Assembly (NCBI GenBank): GCA_019918135.1
Contig: WBZZ01003915.1
Coordinates: forward strand, 1-27,055
From: Paulinella micropora
Taxonomy: Eukaryota > Cercozoa > Imbricatea > Euglyphida > Paulinellidae
DNA length: 27,055 bases
Reading direction: 5' to 3'
Of this stretch, positions 19,237 through 27,055 are shown in pieces. The notes under the pieces were generated by a model. The model ran no database searches, was not told the DNA's origin, and saw only the letters and a program-made list of their open reading frames with translations. Every line of letters begins with the position of its first letter. Within the stretch, counting starts at the first letter, position 1. Position numbers and translations under genes: made by a program.

Positions 19237-20242
19237 TCAAAGTCCGGCAGCCTCAGAACCGTTCCATCCTCCGTTAACGGATCCTTCAGAATCGTCTCCC
19301 GCAAATCCTTCATCGCTTCCAAGACCTTGTCCCCACTCCTTCGGGTTCGCCCAGTCCCCTTTGAATTCCTTCATGTGTTTCCGTATGGGCTCCGCCCGAT
19401 TAGCAAAGTTCGGGATAAACTCCCCGTAATACTGTGCCAATGACACGAACGAATGTAAATCGGATTTGTTCTGCGGTATTGGCATGTCCGTCAGTGCCTC
19501 TCGTTTCTTAGCCGCGATGGTGCACGTGCCATTCTGAATGTCGTACCCCAGATATTGGATCCGTTTTTGCATGAAGTGACACTTCTTGGCATTAAGCCGG
19601 AAACCGAACTCCTTAATCCGCCGCATGATATCCCTGAGATGTTCCACATGCTCTTCCACCGAGTTAAAGTATATAATGACATCATCCAAGTATGCAAAGG
19701 CATACGTTGACGTGTCGCCATGTTTGAAGGCAAATTCCTCGTCCCGAAATTTGTGTCCCAACATCTCGGTCATTGCCTTCTGGAAGATCCCAGGTGCTAC
19801 CTTGAGCCCTCGGCAAAACCTTCCAGACGTATGTCGTCATGCCCACCATGAATGCCGTGAGGTATCGGCTTTCCTCCGCCAATCATTGGAATTTGCCAAA
19901 AACCCGCTTTTCAGATCCAGAGTGGAATATATTTTTGAATACTTCCACCCCCCGCCTCACATCCGCGACCGGCGTCTCGATCTTCTTGATTATCTGGTTG
20001 ATCTTCCAGTAGTTGATACACATCCGCAATGTGCCATCTGGCTTCGGCGCCATCCGCACCGGTGATGAATACTCTGACAACCGTTCCTCGATGAGCCCCT
20101 TTTCCAGCAACTCCGCCGTCATTTCCCTCGCTAGCCGGTCTTCGTGGAAACTAAGTCGTGAAGGTCGTCCAATACCAGGTACCTCCTGCCCCATCTCCCT
20201 ATAGAACTTTGCCGTGTGATGTTTAACCGATCCTCCTTCCAA
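19237..20242 (-). pseudogene. Reverse transcriptase domain of Pol, several frameshifts
   Basis: The N-terminal part (20242-19883) contains the fingers motif SSPVRMAPKPDGTLRMCINY. The motif A Asp (STLDLKSGF, near 19920-19945) falls in another frame. RYLTAFMVG is readable in the first frame again, and GLKVAPGIFQKAMTEML (motif B) in a further frame around 19770-19810. The palm ORF 19773-19237 carries YLDDVIIY (motif C) and the thumb and connection sequence (GFRLNAKKCHF, QYLGYDI). The last about 30 codons of that ORF are out of frame: the matching sequence (MKDLRETILKDPLTEDG) is in a shifted phase. At least four frame changes separate the pieces. Confidence 0.88.
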
Positions 20243-20815
20243 TGGTCAAAGACCTCTATGTGATTGTCCATCATCGCCAACACATCCTCCTTGGATTTCT
20301 CGCTCCCCTGCCACCCCTTTGTCTGTTCCCTCAAAGCCGCCCGGGCCTTATCCGTCTCCTCCTTAATCTGTTCCTCCGTCGCCTTACCGGTTATGTCGTC
20401 CACCGTGGCCTCCGCACCGTCCTCCTCGAACCCCTCCCGAGACCGGTACAGGGTAGGCGTTTGCCTCTCCTGATCCGCATATCTGGCCAACTGATCGATC
20501 ATCATCGCGTATTGTATCGCATGTGTGCGATGATATACTCCCGAAATACGAGTAAACGCTTCATCCCGGATTGGCCAAATCCCGTGTAAGGAGTTCCTCC
20601 CGATATTTCCTTGCCGCTTTTCTCGAACCTAAGCGACACGCTATAACGAGCTTCTGCGTCCGACTCGGTATAGGTATCGGATCCTGAACCAAGAAATCCT
20701 CGATATCGTACCACCACATTTCCGTTCGTCTTCCCACTGGAAGCACTATCGTGAAATCCCCAAGGGAAATCCGATTCTTCAGCGCCTTCTTAATTGCCGC
20801 CACCGAGTCGACCAT
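20131..20815 (-). pseudogene. Pol segment between protease and RT
   Basis: Two open pieces. One runs 20815-20561 from the ATG in MVDSVAAIKK. The other runs 20505-20131 from MMIDQLARY and includes the pre-RT segment DNHIEVFDHWKEDRL, which shifts frame near 20225 to join KHHTAKFYREMGQ and the RT. The first piece lies in +1 phase relative to the protease ORF; the change occurs at a run of seven G (minus strand, 20828-20834). No catalytic domain recognised. Its role is presumably the protease-RT connector. Confidence 0.6.
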
Positions 20816-23800
20816 AATGGGATCGTCCCCCCCACTTATCCTTGAGGAACTCGATTATTCCCGTCTTCGCCTGACTCGGCTTTGCCACGTTACATACCAC
20901 GTACTGTGCCATTGACAACGTCCTGCCATCCATTTCTTTGTGTTGGTCTCCCAAATTACGACCGTGTATCGGGAAACAGTCCGTGGCCAATGTCCGTTGT
21001 TCTCTCAAGTGTTCCAGCCGCATGTCGCACAATGCCACTATTTGATTTGGCGTCCATCCGTCCTCCGATGCGCTCTCCTCTTCCGTTGTCTTAGGATCCC
21101 CCACCGCAAAAACCTCGCATGCTGCCTCGTCGGCCGCTGCCTCTTCCGACATTACGTTTTTCACTGCCGCAAAACCACCAGCCGTCCATTCCCCCTCATG
21201 GCCTTGAGAGTGGTCCTCTGTCGACAAGTGCACCATCTTGTATACCGGTGCGTTTTCATTCGCCCCATATCGCACCGTATATCCCGCACAGTCGATGATG
21301 GACGTGCGCATTCGTCTGAGCGCGTCCAAGCTCCACAACAAGCCCCCCGTGTATGCTGGTACCACCCAAAATTTGTGAATATAGACCGAGCCGTCGGAGA
21401 GCCGAAAAGTCAGCAACATCGTCTCCGTGATCGGTGTCGATCCCGACACTCCACTCACCCATCCCTGCGTGCGCCGCAGTGCCTGCTGATACCACCGCTG
21501 CACCCCATATTTGTCCTGAAAGTGCTTCCCCATGACACTGATCGCCGCCATCGTGTCATTGCCAATGTTCTCATACCCGCCCAACTCGGCAATGTCCACC
21601 TTCGTGTAGGCTAAGGGGAAATCAGCTCTTTTAATTGAATTAACCATTCTCCTAGGACTCATAGAATCCGCGCGTTCCGCGATCTTTTGGTATGTCTGGA
21701 GGATAAGTCGGTTCCGCTCCCGTTCCTTCCCCTCATCCCCTCCATTGAGTCCCCTTCTCCCTTCCGACCCCTGGTCGATATCCTTATGTATGTTCTCTCT
21801 CTTCTGATCCCCTATTTCCCTCCTCTCTCCCTCATCTTCCTTATTCCCTATTTCCCCCTGAGCCCCCTTATCACTCTTACCGTCTATAGTTCCGTTATCC
21901 TTATCCTCTGTTCTTCCCCGTTTTTCTCCCATTCCATCTCCACGAGTCCGCTCCTCTGCCTTCTGCCGTTTGTCGTGTGCCCTACCCTCTCTCTCCCTCT
22001 CTGTTGCTCTCATCCGCTTTCTGGTCATTCCCCAGTCAGATCTATGGACTGTCGTTCTCCTTTGCCGTCCCCCCTGGACGGGCTGCCGTACCCCGCTCCA
22101 TCTACCCGCCGGAGCAGCAGGCGTTCCTGCCGTCTTCGTTCCCCTATCAGCCATCAATTCCCGCCGCATACTCTTATGTTCCGTATTGCTATGTTCCCCA
22201 CCTGTTTTGCCTTCCCCCGTGATCACGACGTCATCTTTATCCTCACGCCGTCGCGGTCGCGCCTCTTCCTCCCTCGGCGTCCGTTCCTGTTCAAATATGC
22301 AATGTTTCCGTTCATGGTTTTGTTCCATTTCCTCCACGGATATTATCCTACCCGATGGCGTGGGTGTGCCCCCTCCCGCCGCTCCCTGTCGCTCCGGTAA
22401 ACCCGCCGTCGCCCCTGAAATCGATGCCTGTCGATCCGGGTGCACATACGGGAAACTGTTGCCTGTTCCTTTGCTCCCTTCACCCCCTTTTCTTCCCTTC
22501 CCTTCCACCTTCTCTCTCTTATCCTGCACCTCTGAGGCCATCCCCGGCCCTGTTGCCGCCGAACGTTGTGCGTCCCCTCGACCTCTTCCTCGGTCACCGC
22601 CACGTCCTCCGCCAGCACCGCCTCGTTGCCGTAATCCCGCCGCGGACAAGTACGATCCTCGATCCTTACGCTTCCATCCGTATTTCTTAATGTTCTCGGT
22701 GTTGAACCGTTGCAACTCGTCCAGTTCGTGCGGGTGAAACAGGTCTTCCAATCCTCCCAGCTGCCACATACTATGTCGAATCGCCTCTTTCAGTTCCCGT
22801 ATAGCCGCGTTCTGCTCCTCTCGCGAGACTTTATTCATGTTGTCGTGATACAATGTATCGTCATCGTGTATGCAACATTCGCCCCGTAGGCGTAGGAACC
22901 ATATCCCAATCTGCCAGTAGCACAATTTACGCCAGTGGCTGTTCTCCTTCAGCGCCCTTCGCTCATATTTCGGGACTCCCGGTGCATTGCTGAGTCGATC
23001 GTCCGGGGGATATCTTGTCTCACCCGATTTCAAATCCCGATTCCTTGCCGCGTTCGTGTAAAAAGACGGATCCATCACGTCTGGTCCGGATCCTTTCTGC
23101 CTGAACCCTCCCGCTCCATGTGCCGCGTTTACCTCCGCCGGCCGAGTATATGGATGCGGGCGACGATCTTTCCTGTTAGACCCCGGCCTCGTCCTCCCTC
23201 CGCCGAAGTCCCCCGTGCCACGTTGTGGTCTGCCACCGCCCTGTTGGCCCCTTGTACTGCCGCCACCACCGGTCTGCCGTCCTCCTTGTTGCTGCCGCAT
23301 TGGTGCCTTTGGCATCTTCGCCAGAATCGCTGGATCCATCAACAGCATCTTTATTGCCTTGACGTCTTCGTGATCCATCGCCCAAGCCACCGGGTTGGTT
23401 TTGCCTTGCCATTTCTGCCATTTGTCCTTGTTGTCATTGGGTAGCGTCGGCAGTCTCAAGCCCGCGTTCAGCATCTCCGTTACCACGTTCTTGGTCGCCT
23501 GTTCCCTCCATAAGCCATGCCCCAAGATTAGCTGGTATACCTTCCGCTCGTCGTTGATCAGGCACGTGTCCATGACTGCCTGAAACAAGGCCGGTAGAGG
23601 CACGCGGGCCCTGATCTTATCCTGGATCACCCCCCGAACCGTTTCCAATTCCTCATCCGCATCGGTGAGTGCCACGAACCCAAAGACCGTGCCGAAGACA
23701 TAATGGATCACGTCCACGAAATGCCAGTGTGATCTCGCCGCATTGCCCTTGACTTCCTTCATCTCCTCCTTACAATTTCCCATCTTGCCTCCTCCACCAC

Positions 23801-23840
23801 CTCCTTCTGACGTTGTGCCTGTTCCTGTCCCTGTTCCCAT
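20790..23840 (-). CDS. Gag-protease ORF of the Ty3/Gypsy element (1016 aa)
   Basis: Starts at an ATG at 23840, the first after an in-frame TGA. Residues about 30-190 are helical and may form a capsid-like region. About 195-270 are Gly/Arg-rich with RGG-type repeats, suited to RNA binding. About 290-420 are a second folded stretch with Trp/Cys (WRKLCYWQIGIWF). About 425-730 are low-complexity and charged. About 745-855 resemble a retropepsin: NDTMAAIS near residue 760 stands where relatives have DTGA, and a hydrophobic LLWSLDALRR near 835 resembles the usual second motif. The remaining 150 residues are unassigned. No CCHC knuckle was seen. Assignment as Gag-protease is an inference from position and the retropepsin-like pattern. 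Confidence 0.65.
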   Translation of the reverse strand: MGTGTGTGTTSEGGGGGGKMGNCKEEMKEVKGNAARSHWHFVDVIHYVFGTVFGFVALTDADEELETVRGVIQDKIRARVPLPALFQAVMDTCLINDERKVYQLILGHGLWREQATKNVVTEMLNAGLRLPTLPNDNKDKWQKWQGKTNPVAWAMDHEDVKAIKMLLMDPAILAKMPKAPMRQQQGGRQTGGGGSTRGQQGGGRPQRGTGDFGGGRTRPGSNRKDRRPHPYTRPAEVNAAHGAGGFRQKGSGPDVMDPSFYTNAARNRDLKSGETRYPPDDRLSNAPGVPKYERRALKENSHWRKLCYWQIGIWFLRLRGECCIHDDDTLYHDNMNKVSREEQNAAIRELKEAIRHSMWQLGGLEDLFHPHELDELQRFNTENIKKYGWKRKDRGSYLSAAGLRQRGGAGGGRGGDRGRGRGDAQRSAATGPGMASEVQDKREKVEGKGRKGGEGSKGTGNSFPYVHPDRQASISGATAGLPERQGAAGGGTPTPSGRIISVEEMEQNHERKHCIFEQERTPREEEARPRRREDKDDVVITGEGKTGGEHSNTEHKSMRRELMADRGTKTAGTPAAPAGRWSGVRQPVQGGRQRRTTVHRSDWGMTRKRMRATEREREGRAHDKRQKAEERTRGDGMGEKRGRTEDKDNGTIDGKSDKGAQGEIGNKEDEGERREIGDQKRENIHKDIDQGSEGRRGLNGGDEGKERERNRLILQTYQKIAERADSMSPRRMVNSIKRADFPLAYTKVDIAELGGYENIGNDTMAAISVMGKHFQDKYGVQRWYQQALRRTQGWVSGVSGSTPITETMLLTFRLSDGSVYIHKFWVVPAYTGGLLWSLDALRRMRTSIIDCAGYTVRYGANENAPVYKMVHLSTEDHSQGHEGEWTAGGFAAVKNVMSEEAAADEAACEVFAVGDPKTTEEESASEDGWTPNQIVALCDMRLEHLREQRTLATDCFPIHGRNLGDQHKEMDGRTLSMAQYVVCNVAKPSQAKTGIIEFLKDKWGGRSHYGRLGGGN

Positions 23841-23949
23841 GCCTGGGCCAGTGCTAGCACTTGACTCCCCGAGTCATGATCCGAGCTCTCTCGTATCTCT
23901 TGTTCCACCACCAACTCTCCCTCTATCTCCTCGTCTTCCACCTTCCTTC

Positions 23950-24684
23950 TCACCTCCCTCGCCACTTCAATTCCTGTGTCACCCTTTCCACCTCCTCATC
24001 CACTGCCATTTCCTCCTTTTGAGTGTGACTTGTTGCCTCTCTTCCCAGCTCAATGTCCGTTCTCCCTGCTGCCCTCTCTTTCTTGTCCTTTTGTGTCCAC
24101 TGGCCTCTGTCCTCCCGCAACTGTTTAAGCCACTCCTGTGTCTCTTCACTGTCCCAATCGTTGCCCGGTGCATGATTCTCCACCCTCTCGATTATTCCTC
24201 GCATCCGCAATGGTTCGACGAACAGTGTCCAACTGTCCTCTCCTCTTCCTTGGAGAGTTTGCAACCATTTCTTAGCATGTGCTGCCTTCCCCGTGGCGCA
24301 AGCCCACGCCGTATGTACCCTCTCCGCTACCCATTTCTCCCCCACCTTCGTCAACAAGGCCAGAAAAACATATTGGTTCCTCGCCTCCTCCGACTTGGCG
24401 AATTGTTTCCATAAACCCTCTCGCTCTCTAAACCACCGCCATCTTAACTCCCATAGTTTCCTAATTGCCATCCATCTTTTATCCCCCGTTATCCGTTCCG
24501 TGTGCAAAATTGCCTCCACCCGTTCACTCCACTCGTCACCCATCTCCTCTATGAACTGCCGTGCCTCCTCATCCACCTTATATTCCATCCCCCTAACTCG
24601 TCCCCATTGTTGGCCCCCCTCCGTCAGCTCTAACCTTAGCTCCCGTTTGCTCATCCTCTGACGTGTGTCCCAACGTAGAAGCAT
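23950..24684 (-). CDS. Gag-region ORF, 244 aa
   Basis: ATG at 24684, stop at 23950, charged and predicted largely helical. It has many Trp and Glu/Arg pairs (RKLWELRWRWFREREG) and no zinc knuckle. No family recognised. Its place between the leader and the Gag-protease ORF suggests a Gag-like structural protein. A third frame (about 23965-23759, opening with GTG) overlaps its end and is also acidic and open, so the original Gag may have run through all three frames before indels split it. Confidence 0.5.
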   Translation of the reverse strand: MLLRWDTRQRMSKRELRLELTEGGQQWGRVRGMEYKVDEEARQFIEEMGDEWSERVEAILHTERITGDKRWMAIRKLWELRWRWFREREGLWKQFAKSEEARNQYVFLALLTKVGEKWVAERVHTAWACATGKAAHAKKWLQTLQGRGEDSWTLFVEPLRMRGIIERVENHAPGNDWDSEETQEWLKQLREDRGQWTQKDKKERAAGRTDIELGREATSHTQKEEMAVDEEVERVTQELKWRGR

Positions 24685-24706
24685 GTGCCATGTTGTCTAG
24701 TATCCC

Positions 24707-25000
24707 TCACTCCTCCTTTTTCGCCTTCTTGTTTGGCTCGTCCTCCTCCTTCTCTCCTATCCCTCTTTCTCGTTTCTCCTTCTTCCATGCCTCTCTGGCC
24801 TCCTTCCAGCCTTGTGTGACCATATATCTCGTTCTCATCATCCTAGCCGCATTTCCGATCGCCCTCTTCAAATCGTATAATTCCCCCAAACTCCGTCTTG
24901 TCGCTTCAAAACCCACCGGGCATATATCCCCCTGTTTCTGGACCAACATTCTTTCCATCTTCTGCCGCATGGTGTCGAATTCCTCTGTTATCTTAGCCAT
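24707..25000 (-). CDS. Small basic/acidic Gag-region ORF, 97 aa
   Basis: ATG at 25000 overlaps the last 13 nt of the upstream small ORF. Helical and charged, ending in a Lys/Glu-rich tail with a KKAKKEE nuclear-localisation-like cluster. The next ORF starts 23 nt after its stop. No family recognised; probably the N-terminal part of a Gag split by indels. Confidence 0.4.
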   Translation of the reverse strand: MAKITEEFDTMRQKMERMLVQKQGDICPVGFEATRRSLGELYDLKRAIGNAARMMRTRYMVTQGWKEAREAWKKEKRERGIGEKEEDEPNKKAKKEE

Positions 25001-25167
25001 ACGTATATGTCCTTTCCTATCCTTATCTCACCCCTTTTCCACATTCCTTTTTCTCCTTCCTCCGTCTCTTCCTCCCATGTCTTTCTCCAAAACTCCGGTG
25101 TCTCCTCCTCTCCCTCGTCCTCGTTTTCCTCCTTCCCCGTCTTTTCCTGATCTCCAGCCTCCATCAT
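24988..25167 (-). CDS. Small acidic ORF, 59 aa, at the start of the Gag region
   Basis: Starts with two ATG codons at 25167 and ends TAA at 24988. Very acidic at first (Glu-rich), then Trp/Arg-rich. It overlaps the next ORF by 13 nt in another phase, so the two may have formed one protein through a frameshift. No homologue recognised. Confidence 0.35.
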   Translation of the reverse strand: MMEAGDQEKTGKEENEDEGEEETPEFWRKTWEEETEEGEKGMWKRGEIRIGKDIYVWLR

Positions 25168-25599
25168 ATTGTCGTAAACCTAACGTAGATATAATACCCT
25201 GTATCATCTAGCTCCTGTTCCCCTTATTCCCCCATCCCACACTCCTCCCAAGCCTCCCACTCTACGCACTTGGTGCGAAAAAGGAAAATAAGGACTTGAA
25301 GGGTACTGATATGGCCGATATGGGCAGTATTCCATTCTTTGTAAAAAGCCCGCAAAACCCCTTGAAAAAGGACACCATCTTTGCCTTGTCCACTCCCAAG
25401 GCAGCCCACCGTAAATACCGTGAATGTCCACTTGGAGTTTTGCGCCATGATGTTCCCCTCGTTTCTGTCCTCTTTCGCCATGTCCCTCGTGTCTTTTCCC
25501 AAACCAACTCCACCATTTGTTTCTCCCATGTTCCCTTTTCGGTTCCCGCCACTTTCCATCCCCCAAGTCCATCTGACAATGAGCATAAATCCTCCCATG

Positions 25600-26130
25600 T
25601 CAGTCATCCTCCATGTCGTCTGATTGCCTCCCCCCCGACCGTCTTCCCACTTTTGTATCCTTCCACATAAACCCCTTCATATACCATGCCATATCATTGT
25701 TCGTCCCTCGAAGCCTTCGAATCCGTGTTGTATCCCCCCTTGTAGCATGTTTTCCCCATGTCTTTGTCCCTCCTACCCACCATCCTCCGTTGACATCCGT
25801 GAGAACCACCCACCTTCCGTACCATTCCTGTGCTTCTATTCCAGCACTCATTGTGAGAAAACATGTCATCCTGCCTCCATCATCCACAATAAATATAGAA
25901 CCAAGTTTGCATAAAGTTGTCCTCACGGTTTCGAGAGAAAACATGACATGTGTGGAGTGTCCCCATGACATGTATGTACAGCAACCCTTGCTCATCACTC
26001 GAAAAACCCCAACGCATGCACCACACTCCTTGCATATATGTGCATTCAAGGTAACCTTATGCCATAATAAATTCCGAGTTTCCGTGTGTACAAACCATTT
26101 CCCGCCACATGATGTGTGTGTGTTTGACAC
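25600..26130 (-). CDS. Possible leader ORF, 176 aa, upstream of Gag
   Basis: Open for 176 codons starting about 245 nt inside the 5' LTR, with a small Cys cluster (ICKECGACVG). It is rich in Trp, Gly and Thr. The + strand is open across the same bases (25613-26203), which weakens the case. No family recognised. It could be an extra element-encoded protein or a by-product of base composition. Confidence 0.2.
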   Translation of the reverse strand: MSNTHTSCGGKWFVHTETRNLLWHKVTLNAHICKECGACVGVFRVMSKGCCTYMSWGHSTHVMFSLETVRTTLCKLGSIFIVDDGGRMTCFLTMSAGIEAQEWYGRWVVLTDVNGGWWVGGTKTWGKHATRGDTTRIRRLRGTNNDMAWYMKGFMWKDTKVGRRSGGRQSDDMEDD

Positions 26131-26361
26131 AGCAACCCTTGCTCATCCACGAAAAGACACGAGAACCCAAGACGAACACAAGAAATGCATGCCCCATACA
26201 TAGATTTATCCACAAACAACCAAAAACCATCAACAACCATCAAGTTTCATTCCAATAAACCATGTCGCAAACCTCGAATCTGTGCAGATTTTCTCAAGTC
26301 ATAGAAGACCCAAAAATTTCCGAGGAACGAGGAAAATTTCCTACCCGTAAACTGTGTTTTT

Positions 26362-26374
26362 GTTAGCGACTCCA
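26362..26374 (-). promoter_or_regulatory. Primer-binding site
   Basis: One nt inside the right LTR, the minus strand reads TGGAGTCGCTAAC. TGG is complementary to the CCA end of a tRNA, so the expected primer tRNA ends GTTAGCGACTCCA. The match may extend a few bases to 26357. The tRNA identity is not assigned. Confidence 0.6.
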
Positions 26375-26375
26375 A

Positions 26376-26533
26376 TGTTACCGAGACCAAATATTTAATA
26401 ATATAATAACTGTCTAACGACTTGTAGAATGAGGAATACCTAACGTAGAAGGGACTCCGTACTCTCCAAGCCAAGGTAAACCCACAGACAGGAACATAGA
26501 GTAATGCAATTATATACCGGATGGGCCGGCACA
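26376..26533 (-). repeat. 5' LTR (158 bp)
   Basis: Direct copy of 13649-13801 with the same tgttaccgag start and gccggcaca end on the + strand. It carries a 5-bp insertion (aattatat region near 26508) and about five substitutions. As the element points leftwards, this is the promoter-side LTR. Confidence 0.9.
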
Positions 26534-27055
26534 CTTAGGCTAGTTTTCGATTTCGTTCAGAAATGACTTCACTGCAACTGTCCCGGCGATCAAGTCAGAG
26601 TCACTCTTTTTAAAAAAGGCTCTGATCGACGTAACCGTTGAATAGTGAACGAAAAAAACAATTACTGTTTGTCAGACTGCTTTTTACAATGATTCCGTCT
26701 CAGTCATTCTCGCCTAGCCCGGCTTCCCAAACTTCACCAGTTTGGTTTTCGAGTTCATCAACCCGACACCGTGACTATCGGTGCAGTTTGATGACTGTTA
26801 ACTTGAAACGAAAGCTTTCGGACAACTGGAGACTCATAATCTACGATTCACACTCGACTCATGATCGTAAGTTGCATTCAAGTCTGCAACGAATACTATC
26901 ACGAAATTACGTCAGTAAATAAACGAAGTGATCTCTTTGCTCTGCGGAGGCTATTTACTGGTAATTCACCTGCTCAGTGTCTCACAGAGCCTACGGTCAG
27001 GACTCAATGCAGCCATAGATAGTGTTCTTAATATATTTATCATATTATAATAATA
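26534..27055. other. Right flank, no gene identified
   Basis: Host or other repeat DNA. A 94-codon frame at 26638-26922 is open, but it is Ser/Arg-rich, shows no domain, and begins on a non-ATG codon. A short inverted repeat (tcagag/ctctga) flanks an A/T run at about 26594-26626. Nothing else seen. Confidence 0.35.

Larger units (their letters stand above)
25168..26375 (-). other. 5' leader of the LTR element
   Basis: About 1.2 kb between the primer-binding site and the first Gag-region ATG. It is long for a leader and open in several frames on both strands because of low stop content. An 18-bp repeat (acagcaacccttgctcat) occurs at 25978-25995 and 26129-26146. No splice sites or packaging signal could be defined by eye. 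Confidence 0.5.
13649..26533 (-). mobile_element. Ty3/Gypsy-like LTR retrotransposon, about 12.9 kb, defective
   Basis: Bounded by direct LTRs with TG..CA ends. On the minus strand a primer-binding site follows the right LTR and a polypurine tract precedes the left LTR, which fixes the direction. The domain order Gag, protease, RT, RNase H, integrase is that of Ty3/Gypsy (Copia has integrase before RT). pol is split by at least nine frame changes or stops. LTRs differ at about five positions plus a 5-bp indel, so the insertion is not recent. No matching 5-bp target duplication is visible: aactt lies left and cttag right. Confidence 0.9.

Noticed and set aside
20825..20836. -1 programmed frameshift at G_GGG_GGA
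   Set aside because: The heptamer is in the right phase, but the -1 frame does not lead into the Pol sequence; the needed change is +1.
21687..22737. Ser/Pro-rich + strand ORFs of 237 and 255 codons
   Set aside because: Antisense to the low-complexity Gag-protease ORF; long because of its skewed composition.
13640..26540. Target site duplication of the LTR element
   Set aside because: The 5 bases left (aactt) and right (cttag) of the LTRs do not match, and shifting the boundary by one or two bases does not help.

Overview
The window is eukaryotic repeat DNA and contains no recognisable host gene. Nearly everything that can be identified is a retroelement, and three different classes lie side by side. 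The host lineage cannot be fixed from this sequence. An algal or protist genome rich in retrotransposons (a red alga, for example) would fit, but that is a guess.

Region 1 (1-7.9 kb, + strand) is a decayed DIRS-type retroelement that uses a tyrosine recombinase (YR). A broken Gag-like stretch with a CCHC zinc knuckle (1-830) is followed by reverse transcriptase (RT), RNase H and then an overlapping YR gene. The 3.4 kb pol/YR block is present twice, head to tail (981-4378 and 4379-7774). The copies share the same disabling changes: an in-frame TAG just before the RT YLDD motif, a 29-bp duplication and a frameshift. They differ mainly near the junctions and by a 2-bp indel, which leaves the second YR as one open frame.

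Region 2 (7.9-13.6 kb) starts with a 71-bp perfect direct repeat (7862-7932 and 10133-10203) flanking 2.2 kb of G/T-biased, apparently non-coding DNA. A purine-rich tract follows. Next is a decayed LINE-like RT on the minus strand, with a C-terminal restriction-endonuclease-like region (10873-13090), abutting a long TTC microsatellite.

Region 3 (13649-26533, minus strand) is a large Ty3/Gypsy-like LTR retrotransposon of about 12.9 kb. It has short LTRs (153 and 158 bp), a primer-binding site beside the right LTR and a polypurine tract beside the left LTR. In its own orientation the order is: 5' LTR, about 1.2 kb leader, small Gag-like ORFs, a 1016-codon Gag/protease ORF, RT, RNase H, linker, integrase, a post-integrase extension, about 2.1 kb of repeat-rich non-coding DNA, 3' LTR. 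pol is broken by many frameshifts. Unusual points are a retropepsin-like motif reading DTM instead of DTG, an acidic extension after the integrase with a possible reader-like fold, and a six-unit 59-bp tandem array before the 3' LTR.

The last 0.5 kb shows nothing recognisable. Many of the disruptions are small indels, so genuine decay and assembly error cannot be separated from this sequence alone.
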